Shown here in pieces: positions 43,262-56,137 of a stretch of 64,000 bases of DNA (its first letter is position 1; each line of letters opens with the position of its first letter). The DNA lies in NCBI RefSeq assembly GCF_000004075.3, contig NC_026656.2, forward strand, positions 18,052,607 to 18,116,606. The letters are read 5' to 3'. Source of the stretch: Cucumis sativus. Lineage: Eukaryota > Streptophyta > Magnoliopsida > Cucurbitales > Cucurbitaceae. The notes beneath the pieces are model-generated. The model ran no database searches. It saw nothing but the letters and a program-made list of their open reading frames with translations, and was not told where the DNA came from. Position numbers and translations under genes: made by a program.

Positions 43262-46162
43262 CTTCTTCTGAGAAGAAGAGGTTGAAATTTTGGTTCATTG
43301 TAGGGTGTAAGAGAAGAGAATAGAGAAAATAAAGGAAAGTGGTGAAGAAGACCAATAGTGAGCCATGGTTGTGAGCTAAGGCTTCACACTCTTCCTATCT
43401 ATATCTTCTAATTGAGAGTGAAGAAGAGAGAGAGTTTTTATTGGTAGGTTTTAGTAGCTGCCGCACTGTGCTTCTATCTATCTACTCCTCTCAATCACAA
43501 TTCACAAATATAAGATTACGAAAATTTTCTATTACTACTACACTATAAATATTACCACAAAGTCACTTTCATTGGACACCTCATCCTCATTTATAAAAAT
43601 ATCACAACTTTATTCACATTAATACTAAATATGAATCAACCCATATGATGGATCCTGTACGAGCAGATGTATATGAGTGTTTGTGGTACCTTAAATGTGA
43701 GCCATTGATGAGAATAATGTGAAAATACTTTGTATATTTTTTGTTTTTGTTCAAAATTAATAATTAAAGAATGATAGAGGGAGGTGGTAAGGTAATAATA
43801 AAGAAATAATGAAATGGGAGAGGGGAGAGAGGAGGGAAGAAGAAGAAGCACTAACACATGGTTCGATAAAAGATTTTAAAAAAATGTGTGAAAATGAACA
43901 TACAAATATTAAAAACAAAAATAAAAACAAAATTTCAAAAAGTAAAAACAATTCAGCTTTCTCAGCTTCTCCCACTCCCCAACCTAATTAATAAATAAAA
44001 TCTCTTCTTCTTTTTTCTTCTTCTTCTTCTTTTTCTCGTATTATTATTTTAAAGAAGAAGAAAAAAAGTAATTATAAATTTGACTAATCAAATTACAAAT
44101 ATGAGGTGGGGAAATAAAAAATCAGAAATGAGCTGGCAACCGCATGCATGCTAAGCTTTTCCCAATAGTTCTCTCGATGAATTCAATTTCACCCTTTCCC
44201 ATTTTCCTTTTTCTTTTACCTATATATATACTCTCTCACTCTCTCACTCTCTCAATATAGTGCAATTCATTCAAATATTTCTTACCTACTGATTAAAGGG
44301 TTCAAATATTGGTTTTAAATTACCTATAACATTTTATCAAATGTTTGAATCAAATAAAGACCTGCTAGTAGTTAAATAATTTTTGATAATGTGGTGGAAA
44401 AGAAAAACAAAAGCAACCACATGTAGCCTCAACCTCAGCAACGTCAAAAACAAATACAAAAAGGTAGATTATCTACAAAATTCAAAGAGAGAAAAAAAAG
44501 TAAATGAAAAACAAACACAAAAGGTCACCTCTTATACATATTTGTCAGCTGAGTGGGTAAAAAGGAAAAGCTCATCCCATTGGTAGCTCACACCTCCTCT
44601 TTTTCTTTTCTTTTTTAAATTTTTACCGTCCAATGTGTGGGGGGAAAAAAGAGTAGAAAACACTCCAAATTTATTTCTAAAAAATACAGCATTTGATGTT
44701 TATCGTAAAATTGCATTCACATTGACTATCTTATCGTAATCGTAGGAATACCTCAAGATTGAACAACTTGGAGATTCAAAATTGCATACACGGTATTTAT
44801 GTTATAATTAACATTTGAAACAGTGTAAAAGTTTTTCCTAGATGATTATTTCACTTTTTGAAAATTAAACGTATACACACCTCTTTCATCTATTATTGTG
44901 TTTGTTTGTTTGATTTCAAAATCTAAACCAAAATTTAAAAACTTGTGAAAATTGCAAGTATAAAAATCTTGACCAACAAAGGATGTGAAACGAACACAAT
45001 TTTCAAAACTCAAATGATGACTAGAGAAGGGTTAGGTGAAATTTGGTTTATTTTCTTTTTATATTTATTGAGAGAGAAAAACATATAGAGAGAGTAAAAT
45101 TCAAATAGGTATAAACTTTAACTTCTCACACTAGTGGAGGAATGGTAGGAGAGAGATGGGTAAGCAAGGTAGTTCACTGTTTGCAGTGAGTAATTAAAGA
45201 GTGTTGCTTTAAAGTACGAAAAAGTTTTTTTTTTTTTTTTTTTTTTTTTGGAACAAACAGAGACCTCTGAAACAAAGGGCAATAGAGCTCATTAAGTTGG
45301 AATAAGCAAACAAAATCAATGGCCTAAAAACCTACATAGAAGGAAACGAAAGGACTGTAGGGACATGTTTGAGAGACTGGAATGCAGAAAATAATAAAAT
45401 TCTTAAAACAAGATTTCCAATAGTTTCATCAAAACGGTGGAGAGTTCAAAATTACGGATGGAAAATGCAATATAATCAAACAAAAACGCTTAATCCAAAC
45501 ATAAGTCTATATCAGTTCCTGCTTTCTAAACATACCCCAGTTTTATTCAGTTCATCCAGATCAAGGAATTTTTTATTTTTTTTTATTTAAGAAATGAAAA
45601 TTTGTAGAAGTGGGGTTAGTTTAGGGTAAGTATGAGAGATATGTGTGAGGAAACGTTGCTTTCTTCTTTTTCTAACATCTCGTTTTGCACTTCAGATGGC
45701 TCAGTCTACGAGAAGGGGGGCAGATAGAAATTGAATCAACGTAACAACATAAGGTGGTTGTTCTTTCTTCTTCTTTCCACTTTCAACCTATAACTAAAAC
45801 TGTTTTTTGAGACCAATATGGATTGTCTTCACGCATTAGGAAGTCTTTGAAGCAAAGAGTGAAAATCACAATGAACATAAAATTCATGTTTTCATGAGCA
45901 CCTTGAATCAAATAAAACATATGAATTTGTTCAAAGTCATATAGAGACAGAAGGAGACAAGAGTCGGTGTCCCTAACCCTATGTTTGATAAATGTATTAT
46001 AATAGAGGAACCAATTTTATTTTAGTTATGACTTATGAGCCCTTTTAACTTTTCTACCTCTTTTTTTTAAAAAAAATAATTTATATGTTGGTGGTGGGTT
46101 TCTTTTTCGAACTTTCAATTGTCTATTCCCTCCATTGCATTTGTGAAGTGACATGAGTCGGA

Positions 46163-46192
46163 CTTTTTCTTTTTCTTTTTCTTTTTCTTTTT
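46163..46192. repeat. (CTTTTT)n simple repeat
   Basis: Five hexamer-like units in a row on the plus strand. Confidence 0.9.
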
Positions 46193-46794
46193 TATTTTGT
46201 GTGTGTGTTCTTAAAATGGTCAAAGTCAGATGAGAAATGGTAGCCAGCTCTTTGTCTGTGTAATTCAACTGAGACACGCCGGCTAGTAGTAATAGTAATA
46301 ATACGTCTCTCGAATTTTTTGGACTCATCAACTTTCCTTTTGAACAAAAATGCAATGCCCTTTTTTAAAAGCTGCAACCTTTTTTTTCCTTCTCTTTATT
46401 TCGTTTTGGCTTCTCATCTTTAGATAGATCCTTTTGTTTTAATGTTAATTATACGTAATAGTTACGTATGGATGACATGAGTCGTGACTTCCATTCTTTA
46501 ATTAACTTCTTTCATAATCACTAAAATGTTCATAAGAATCAAACATGTATTCTGAAAATTCAAGTTGTTGAAATCGAATCCTAGCAATATACCATCCTCC
46601 GTATCTTGTTTCTATATAGAATGTGGGTTTACACTTCATCGGACAAATTTGAACCAACTTCCAGAAACAAACCAACGATGAAGATCTAGAAAATCATCTT
46701 GCAAAATCAATGATGTCATCGTATTTCTAAATTTGTAGTTAGCTTCTCTCCCCTGTTTGTAATGCAATTTATAATAGAAAAGTACGTATATTCG

Positions 46795-46810
46795 GTGTGT
46801 GTGTGTGTGT
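46795..46810. repeat. (GT)8 microsatellite
   Basis: Eight perfect GT units. Confidence 0.95.
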
Positions 46811-48324
46811 ATGGCACGTATATCATACACTTCAGTCAATTAAATTGCATATATGCTTGAACAAACTGTGAATTATTTTCAAATTTTGCTCCCTCACTCC
46901 CACTTCAAAACCTGATATCTCATTTCAAATGGCTTTGTCAAACATGTCCACTTGAAATTTTCATAGGAGCTAAATATAGAGTTTTATAACATTGATGATG
47001 ATTGGTTCTTAATAAGTTGGTCGTAATCATTTGTGAGCTATAAAAGTCTACAAAACATCATGATGGGAAATGAGTTGACAACCTATTGCTTTTCCTTCCG
47101 GAATTATCATGGCAATTCAGAACCAAAGTACTACAGAAACAGCAGTACATGCTCTAATCATACCCCAGTTGAGGTGAAAACACCCACTGCAATGCACATT
47201 TCAAACATTTTCCCACCTTTAATGTCATGCCAAACCCTGTTTTCCGTTCCAGCTTCTAAACTCTATGAATGGGAAGATTAAGAACACCTAAAACAAAAAT
47301 CCTAAGACCTATATCCATGTAAGTTGAAGAAACAAAAGCAACTTTTGCTAGGTAGCTTAAATGGACAACAAAGTTACGGAGTCTTATGACATCTATGAAC
47401 ACACAATTCAGCACAATAAAAAGAAAGAAAGAAAGAGAAAGTAAAACTAGTCAACAGGAAAAGTAAGTAGAATTAAAATTACCCATGCCAGCAAAGACAA
47501 CTGCTTGAACTTTATTCCTTTTGTGCTCACTGCTCAGATGATTGTTCCTTTTGTACTCGGATGATTGAACCTTTGTATTGTATATCCGAATCTAGATATC
47601 AGATCATAATAAGTGGCAACAAAATAAGAAAGATGACATAGAAGAAAAGGTAGTGTTACTTCCACATTCATATCTAACATCTTTATACCTGACTATTACT
47701 GATATGAAAATTCACATTTCCTTTTATAAAGGAATTACTCTCGTTAGCACTGGGAGCCGGATTTGACACTTTTGCTTAGAGATGTAATTACCTACTCCGT
47801 TCAAATATACCTGCATGACAATATTTCATTGCGCTCTGGTGCTACCAAGTTCCAAGTCTAATGATCTAGTTTCAGTCACTTTCCTTAAATCAAAGCATGT
47901 CATTCACAATATTCTGGACAAAAAAATTACCAAGATGGAAAATGATCATTCTGACTGCAGTAATTGAATTAGAATTATAATATAAGCGCAGTACATTCCA
48001 CCTCCTTCCCCTCTACAACACCAGATATAAATTTATGGGGGCAGGCAGTCAGGTGATCTTAGCCCAAACCTAATGAATGATTCCAGCAATCAGTGTGCCT
48101 TTATATTCCAAAAGAAAAGAAAGAACTCTGGACTTCTTGTAATAGTCTCGAGATGGATTGTGTTCAGCAATGAGCTAAATAGTAAGCTTGAGAAATTAAC
48201 ACGCAGTATGAAGCGTCCAGTAACCTTTTCCTTTTAAAACATTTGACTTTTGTTCACCTTTACTTACTATATACATGCTTTCAATCTTTCATTACGGCAA
48301 AGCCGCAGCTTTAGTCTTCATTCT

Positions 48325-51300
48325 CTACTCTGTTTTCTTCTCTTTCTTTACATCCCTCTTCTGGTATAGAATTATCTGACTCAAAATGGTTCCGTTTGTT
48401 GCAATAGAAAGAGCCGATCCCAGGAGAACTTTCACAACATTTAAGGACCACAGTTTGTCAAAATGAATAAACTAGGAAAAGAGATTAAATGGACTAAATT
48501 AAGTATTAACAAGAAAATAAACGAGCGGTTACTTATAAAACTAGAGAGTGCCAGTGGGGAAGCAAGTTTTCACAGATCTAGAGGAATGTCGGTTGCATTA
48601 ATATAATTTTTTTCAAACAGAAAAAAGGAAAATTTAATTTTTGGCTTCAAGTCCATAATTTTCAAGAAATGCAACTGATGAAAGCAAAAAATAAATAAAT
48701 AAAGATTATTAACAAAATTGGAAAAGGTGTAGTGTAAAAACTCAACCGAGAAAAGCTCAAAACTTCATGTATTTTACAAAATCAGTGTCTTCGAGAACTA
48801 ATACCTTCGGACGAAAAAATTAATTCCTAAAAATAGTTACTTTACTTGTTAGAAGTTTCTAAAATACGTCATTTCTTGCAGTATAGAATGCCGCTAAGAC
48901 TGATTTTGAATCCTTATAAGATGTTGTCGCTGTAACTACTACCCGAACAATTTAAGAGTGGAAAGGAATAAATAATAAAAAAAAAATTTGACAATTTGAA
49001 AAAGGATACCGCTGCTTGGTGCATTTTCTTGGATGCTGGTGAAAACCCTCACTGCAAAAGAAAATATAATAAACACAGATATCTTCACAAGAAAAGTAAT
49101 GCGACCGACTAAATTTCATTACGCAATCATCTTACCCATAGCACCTCCAAAGTTCATTAAGGATGTTAAAAAGCTAAGCTCCCCAGTACTTTTGTTCTGT
49201 ACAGAGAAGATTGTTTCTTTGAATAAAAACTTTCATTGAAGAGATACGAAAAAGAAAATACAATTAAGACAGGGTATCATCAAGCCAAGGAAGAGATCAT
49301 TTGTAAATGTTGGTGATGCAACCAAAGTCTTACATTCAATAGATAAGGGGAAGGTCAAGGGTATTTAAGTGAAAGAACAATTTTAATTGGTATGAAATTT
49401 TAAGTAAAACCGAAGGACAGCTATGTGGACGACTTATGTACAAAATGGACAATATCATCCAATAAGGAGATTTGTGGAGGGTTGTTGTCTCTAACAATAA
49501 ACAATACATGAAGAATACTGAAAAGAATCTCAGCACAAAAAAAGGTAAACACACCGAAGGTGGCAGAAAATAGAAGACTAGATGGCACGAAGTTATGATT
49601 TATTTAATGGCCACTTTCAGCAGCTGTAGAACTTTCTTAAATCTTACCAAAATCTTCAAACAAGGGAAAGGTAAACTCTCACCAAAAGTCTTAAACTGTC
49701 ATTGGTTAACATGATAACAGTTGTTTTGTTATTACGATGTTCGGATCACTTTCCTAATATTTTGATTTCAAATTGGAGAAATTATCATGACAATGGTACC
49801 CAGTATCATTTAACATTTCTCTTTTCTTCTTTCCCTTAGGGAATGTGGTAAGGGAACTTGATCCAAAATCAATTATTCATATCAAACTTACCGGTGTCCC
49901 AGTGTCTTAAAAAGCCCTCCCGGGCACACATCTAGGGTCAAGGCATAGGTTTGGCACCTCGCCTTGAAAAAGAGAGGCTAGCAAAATAAATCACACCTTA
50001 GGCGAGGACCTTTTGAGAAACCTCAAGGGTCAAAGCCAAGAGACTTGGGGCATTGTTTTTTTAAAAAAGAAACAGTAATAATCAGGTTTTTTCCTTCTTT
50101 ATAAACCAAATTTACTAAACCTATAGGCTACATCTTGAATCAGAAGCAACTAGCTTGCCTCTGATGAGGAACAAAGAGAAGTATTTTCCTCGTATGAAAA
50201 ACAATGCCTAATCAACAGAGTTACATTTTTTTGGATTTGAGTCATTTATTGTACCTATTCCTACTCATTCTACACTTCGTCCCCCCCACCCCCCTCTCGT
50301 CTTTTTTTTTCCTTGATGAAAGCTCGGTTTCTTTAAAAAAAAAAAAAAAATCAAATGTGGGTTGAATGAAAGAAAATAAGAGAAATTTCAGCTTTGTTCT
50401 GAATTCTTGCGGCGTTCATAAAACAGGAATGATATGCCAATATAATAATAATTGAAAATTTGAAACCGTATAATAGAACCTTCAACTTACAGAAAAGTTC
50501 TTCCATATTTGTGGGATCCTCGAGAAGAGAAAAATTGCATGTTGAGATGCCTGAAATGTAGTTTCCAAATTAGGAAAGTATTTATTACAACGCTATTACA
50601 GCAGAAAAACTTCAACACACGTAAAGGTAAGTCTTTCATTTTTCTTGATTTATTTGTCGTCTTTGAGGAATAAACAAGTACATTAGTGACAGAGTGCAAT
50701 ACAAATATCTAAAGAACATTATACAAGAAACCAAGAATGTTTAAAGCATGGATTAAGAGATAAATCTTTCCCAATAACGTATGCAAAAAAAATAAATCTT
50801 TAATAACAACAACAAGAACAAAAAAAGAAAATAACACTTTTGGTGCTAGAGCGCAATATCTGAGACTTACGTATAGAGCTTCAAAGAGGACAGGGTTAAT
50901 TTGACCAGCTAAAACTGTTGGCGCTAAAGCACAATATCTGAGTGCCCAGCGTGTGAAGGAAGCGGTCACAAGTTTCTCGTTCTTTTGGAAAAAATATAAT
51001 AAAAACAGGAGGATCTCAGTTGTAAGTTTCTCATTATTAATGAATGCGACAGGAAACCAAGCAGAACCTGAACTAGTGGAAATCAAATAGGATACAGTAA
51101 CGCCCTGATCCACGTTTTCATACCAATAGGTTGAGAGTAATAGTAGATAACGGCAACCAAAATTATAGCTGTGGCAAACAAAAAGGACGAAAAATAATGG
51201 CCATCAGAAGAGGATAATTCAATATAATTTATAGCAAAATCATCCATGCATTTGAGAAAACAAAATTCAAGCAAGTATATAAACAATGATTCTGGAAATG

Positions 51301-52779
51301 CAACCCGGCGACGACACAATGTGCAATCATGAAGTAAGAGTTAGATTAGCTATTTCAGACAACTCCACTTTTCTTCCAATATTATGGAGAACTTGATTTA
51401 TCTATACGACCAACAGTAGCAGAGCACTGTAGTGAATAGGAGGTTATCATTTACACTTGGGTTGAACTTAGTTGACTACGGTCCTCAGTATAAACAACAT
51501 CGTGTTAAAGATAGGCCAATGGGCAGGGAGAAAATTATTAACCAACCTTAATCAAAACAATTTAAAAATAAGAAAATAAACTAGCATCTGAATGCCCTAC
51601 GCTAGGTCTTCCTTAATGTAGTGTACTAGGTCAAGGTTGTATCAATTGTGAAAGTGTAGATTCCAAGAAAAATGTTACTATCTGCTCGTACAAAAGGGTG
51701 TAAATTGCCCACCAAAAATGCAACTTCATTTATTTTTATCTATCAACTACCATAGATGTCTAACCATGTACAGAACGTAAGATGACATATAAACTGATAT
51801 TAAAAGTAGTATTCTGTATTTCATTGTCCTCGTCAGCAACCCACTCAAATCGCAACCTTAAATTGGAACGTAGGTTTGGATATATACTGACATGTGTCTT
51901 GTGTAAATCTTGGTAGGTTATTATCATATAGTTTACTTTTTCTCATTCTGACCATTTGATGTTTCAATTATTTTTCTATCAGCGACGCATTTTATTAGAT
52001 GTTTTCAGAAAAATGTTTCCGTGGAAGTAATTTTCTAGTAGTTCTAAATATACCTTGAACCAAGAGAAATGCCAGTTCCCCATAAGCTGAAAATGGAAGT
52101 CCTTTGTGGACACAATAAGCCAGAGCAATAGTGTAACCCACAACCTCTAGCTCAAAGGATATAACACTAAGTCCTCTGACACTCTGATGTTTCAAGATCT
52201 TCATTATCTGCAGAATTTTTTTTTTGCATTAAAATGATGGCATGAAGTAAAACAAATATTAAGAATTATTCAAGCAGAAACATTGAACTGAGAGCAACAT
52301 AAATAATTTGTATTCAAACGAATGGCCCTTCTACGGTGATTGATTTAGCAACTAATTAGACTTAGAACAAGCTGCAATTCTTAGCTACAGCCCAAAAAGT
52401 TTTAAATTACTCCTAATTAGGTGTCAGATGCTTATTAATTATCTTAGCTAAAGCACAAAAATTGTTCCCAGACATTTCACGAGTCTTGAATTGCATTACA
52501 CGAACTAGAGGGCAAAGTGGATAACATTAATTACAGATGCAAGAGATAAAAGAAATGGATCCAATCACATTTTTCTTGATAAAGCGAAACAAACATAATT
52601 GTGGTGTAGGGAGGAAGGAGAGAATATGTTGCCTGAGGAAGTTTGACGGTGGTTGAGGCGGCGACAATGCAATAGCCGAGGAGCTTAGAGATGAGGGGAA
52701 GCAAGCAATCTTTCTCCGGGAACTTGCCGTGGCTAAGAGATCCGAAAACACAGCTGAAATCCATTCCAAAAAACTCCAT
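48325..52779 (-). CDS. MPDU1: Mannose-P-dolichol utilization defect 1 protein homologue (PQ-loop membrane protein)
   Basis: In animals MPDU1 is needed for use of dolichol-phosphate-linked mannose and glucose in the ER; plant homologues are conserved but little studied. I assemble eight minus-strand exons: 52779-52633, 52207-52054, 51168-51096, 50937-50871, 50550-50491, 49196-49136, 49051-49010 and 48428-48325. Together they give 235 residues in frame, matching the length of Arabidopsis homologues. The protein is hydrophobic throughout, with two PQ-loop repeats: [19 protein letters not shown] (45-63 or so) and [22 protein letters not shown]. The KDCL block near the start and the final [10 protein letters not shown] with a Lys/Glu-rich tail are typical. 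Intron 1 starts with GC (CAG|GCAACA) and no GT donor is available nearby. Intron 4 contains a copy of the start of exon 4 (50839-50866), and intron 5 holds a fold-back repeat. Confidence 0.9.
49893..50056. repeat. Fold-back, GC-richer repeat inside intron 5 of the MPDU1-like gene
   Basis: A stretch of higher GC in an AT-rich intron. CCTCGCCT near 49958 and AGGCGAGG near 50001 are inverted, and the outer ends (GTCCCAGTGTCTT and, inverted, GCCCCAAGTCTCTT) also match. This looks like a MITE-type or other fold-back insertion common in dicot introns. No family named with confidence. Confidence 0.45.
50839..50866 (-). repeat. Partial duplicate of exon 4 inside intron 4 of the MPDU1-like gene
   Basis: Just after exon 4 (its 3' end is at 50871) the minus strand repeats a diverged version of the exon's own acceptor and first eight codons: CTCAG then ATATTGCGCTCTAGCACC, encoding YCALAPK against YCALAPT. 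This is a local tandem copy of an exon start, a possible decoy acceptor. Confidence 0.65.
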
Positions 52780-53799
52780 CTCCGCCCGCGTTCTATAGAT
52801 TTCAACGCTGACGGAAGGAAGACGATGATCAGTACAGGATCCTTAGCTGAAACGAGGACTTTCTCGCCGATTTAACCCGGCGCAGTACTTGTTGTTGGTA
52901 CCCAAATTTAGGCTACAGATACAAGACGGCACCGTAGTTCTCGATAAGATAATGGGCTTCATGTCCAAAATAATGGCCCAACAATACACCATCATGGGGC
53001 CCAAGTTTTTTCTAATTCTTTCCTTTTTTTTTTTTTTTTGTAAATATAACCATTATAAATATGTTTAGCCTAAAATGTATATGATATTGATTAACTCAAA
53101 TTTCTGAAAGAAATGTTCTAAATTTACTAATATTTTACATAAATATGGTTAAAAATACCAATTTACCTACATATATTATTAATAATATATTAAAAATATA
53201 AAAGAAAAAAATGGGAGTAGACCATAATTAATAATTACATTTATTAAATATTTGATGTAAATATGGTACGTCATTAATTATAATATGGTAATGTTATAAT
53301 TGAAATGTTCCCTTAATTATTTTTATTTTGGTGATTTTGTTAAAAAAAAATATTTTCACTTGATCTCTTTTTCACTTTCCAATCTCTCTCTCTCATTCTT
53401 TATTTTATTTTGCATTTTTTTTCGTATATTCCACTTAATTATAGTATATACTGATAATGTGGTGTATATTTTATCAATAAAATGTTCTTATATTAATTTG
53501 TTTATAAAAAGTGGGCTGACAATGAGAGAAATCAAGGACGTGGGTTATGATTTAGAAAATAAATAAATAAAAATGCTTTATTCTTCAAATTCGTTGAATA
53601 TTTGTTCCATTTTCTTCACAAAAACGTTGAATAATAGACGATCGGTGAAAGTATAAGCGGTGGAGAAGAAGAACATCGGCGGTCGACTAGTACAGTGATA
53701 TTTCAAAAAAAAAAAAAAGGCAAAATTTAAAGGTCTGTAATAATTTATATTTTGTATTCGAAATATATTAAGATATATTGAGTATATTGAATATATCAT

Positions 53800-54210
53800 C
53801 ATTTATGTATTATTGAATCTATGAAGTAGTATATACGTAAAAAATTACAAGATATACATTATGTGGTAGTGTGTACGTAAGAATTTAAAAAAAGTACTTA
53901 TCAAATACATAATCTGGTATATAAATGCAGTAAGAAAAAATCACAAAACATGAAGAAAAAAAAATGTGTATGTATTATTAAAAATATACAGTAGTATATA
54001 TGTAACAAATCACAAAAAGTAAATAAATTATTTAGTAGCATATATGTAAGAAATAAAAAAAAAAGTACTAGATGAATATATAATCTGTGTACATATTGGT
54101 ATATATAAGCATTAAAAAATAATCACAAAACATGAAAAATAATATGTGTATGTATTATTGAATATATTTAGTAGTATATATGTGATAAATCATAAAACAT
54201 AATTTTATTA
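53800..54210. repeat. Imperfect tandem repeat, period about 175 bp
   Basis: A unit containing AAAAAGTACT, ATAATCTG, GGTATATA, AATCACAAAACATGAA and GTGTATGTATTATT occurs near 53890-54000 and again near 54060-54165, with a partial third. It is AT-rich and non-coding. Confidence 0.6.
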
Positions 54211-56016
54211 TTCAATGGTAGACCATAGTATATACAAATAACGAAAAATTTAATAAAAATTATATGTCCAACATGACAGAAATAACTGAATAATAAAAAA
54301 ACAAACAAAATAGAAGGAACATGACCATAATATATGTTACGAAACAGAAGAAGGACAATTTTTTTTAAGAAAAAAATACATGACACGGAATGAAAGAAAA
54401 ATAATATACCAAACGAAAAATAAAAGAAAAATATTAACTGTATGTTTTGTAGCAAATTGAAAGGAAAGAAAAAACCAATTTATGAAATACAGATGGGAGA
54501 AGAAAGCTCACAATGGATTTGGTTGAAGAAAATAAGGAAATTGGAGGAAGAAGACAAAGTCGTCAACAATGTCATGATAAATTCACCATGAGAATAACAA
54601 TATATAATTTTATTAAATTATTTCACATTCGAAAATATTTATTTTATATCGAATTAATAAATTATTTCAAATTAATTTTTCTAATAAAGTTATACATTAT
54701 AATTTATGAATATAGTATAATTAAAGAAACAATTTGAATTTAATTTTAAAATTTTGATATAATTACTGATATAGGTAAGGTTATAATTGTCCTATAGGAA
54801 ATCCTAATCAATTTATTTAGATATTTTTTCTTATAAATATTTTAAAAAGTTACAAATGTGTCTAAAGCTTTTTAATTCTATTAAACATTTAAATTGAATA
54901 AACTCTTAAAAAATGTTAGTCTACTGACCATCTATATTTTAGATAGAAGCTAGTTTTTAACTTAAACAAATTTAACCATTCAATATGGTTAACAAAATAC
55001 AAATCAAACAAAACTTTAAGAGGTATAAAAATAAATAAATTAAGCATGATCTTTTTTTCTTAAAAACAAATAAGATGTTAGGTAGGATATCAAACTTTTA
55101 AAACTTTTAACTCTACCTAATTTTTATTTTTTTAATTTAACCATCCAAACTTGACAGACGTTTCATTATTTTTTTTAAATTTTTTTGTTTGTTCCTTATT
55201 TAAATAGATGAGAATATGAATCTAATTACGATGAAAACAAATAAATTTGCAGATGTTATTTATTATAAATAAAAGTGGCACATAAGAGCTAAAGGGTAAA
55301 AGAATAGACTAACAAATTGATATAATTATAATAGTTGAGTAAGTAAAAGTGGGAAATTAAAGCGTAAAAGCAAGACTATTAATTCAGCTGTGACCATCTT
55401 GTTTGGTTGCACAGATATTGTTGGAGTGGAATGAAATTAACTAATTACGAGGTCAATTAACATTAATTAATTCATACATAGACTTTGCTTTAACCTTTTC
55501 GTGGTCATCTTTTAATCAATTTATCGATATTATTATTGGTTGCTATTCAAAATTTCATACGTGGATTCAAGATATTGCTTCATTTGTTTATTTATATTTT
55601 TCTTTATTGAAGCACAAAAGTAAAAGGCAGTGGAACGTAAAGCAATTAAAAGAAATTAAAAGAAAAAGCTCCTTGTGTTTGAGAATAAAAGAGAATACCT
55701 CACAACTCATCATCCAGCGTAAGTGAAATCTCCTGTCCCACCGTTCATTTTAAATAAATAACAAAACTCTATTCGTTCTTCCGCACAATTATTGCTTTCC
55801 TTTTCCTAACCCCAAAAAAACAAAAACAAAAACAAAAAATGCTACATTTAAGTTATATTATAATTATAATGTATTAGATATTATATTAAATTTATCAGTT
55901 TCATCATCGAAATTGTCTTCAGAGTTTCTATATTCAAGACGATTTAAACCGTTTTTTCTCCAACAGTTTAATGATCAAAGTAAAAGAAATCATATTAAAT
56001 AAAAAAAATTAGAACG

Positions 56017-56137
56017 AGTTACAAATATGACAAAATATCAAAATTGTTTATATTATATAAATAATAAATAAACTCATACACTTGTCTACTGTAGTCCATC
56101 ATATATAAGTTGTGGTATTTTGCTATATTTGAAAATA
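56017..56137. mobile_element. Short Mutator-like MITE
   Basis: The left end has ACAAATATGACAAAAT and the right end has ATTTTGCTATATTTG, which is CAAATATAGCAAAAT on the other strand, so the two ends form terminal inverted repeats around about 90 bp of non-coding sequence. I know this end type from short repeats widespread in cucurbit genomes. No clear target duplication was found. Confidence 0.55.

Larger units (their letters stand above)
43262..48324. other. Long intergenic region between CYCD3 and the MPDU1-like gene
   Basis: The first kilobase is the promoter and leader of CYCD3, GA- and CT-rich. The rest has a 25-base T run (45225-45249), a CTTTTT-type tract (46163-46192), a GT run (46795-46810) and a small imperfect direct repeat near 47516-47570. 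Complexity rises from about 47.0 kb towards the 3' end of the MPDU1-like gene, so some of this may be transcribed, but I can support no further gene. Confidence 0.5.

Noticed and set aside
47033-47281. 82-codon frame near the 3' end of the MPDU1-like gene
   Set aside because: Fairly complex sequence but no domain on either strand and no splice sites that extend it; may be transcribed non-coding sequence.
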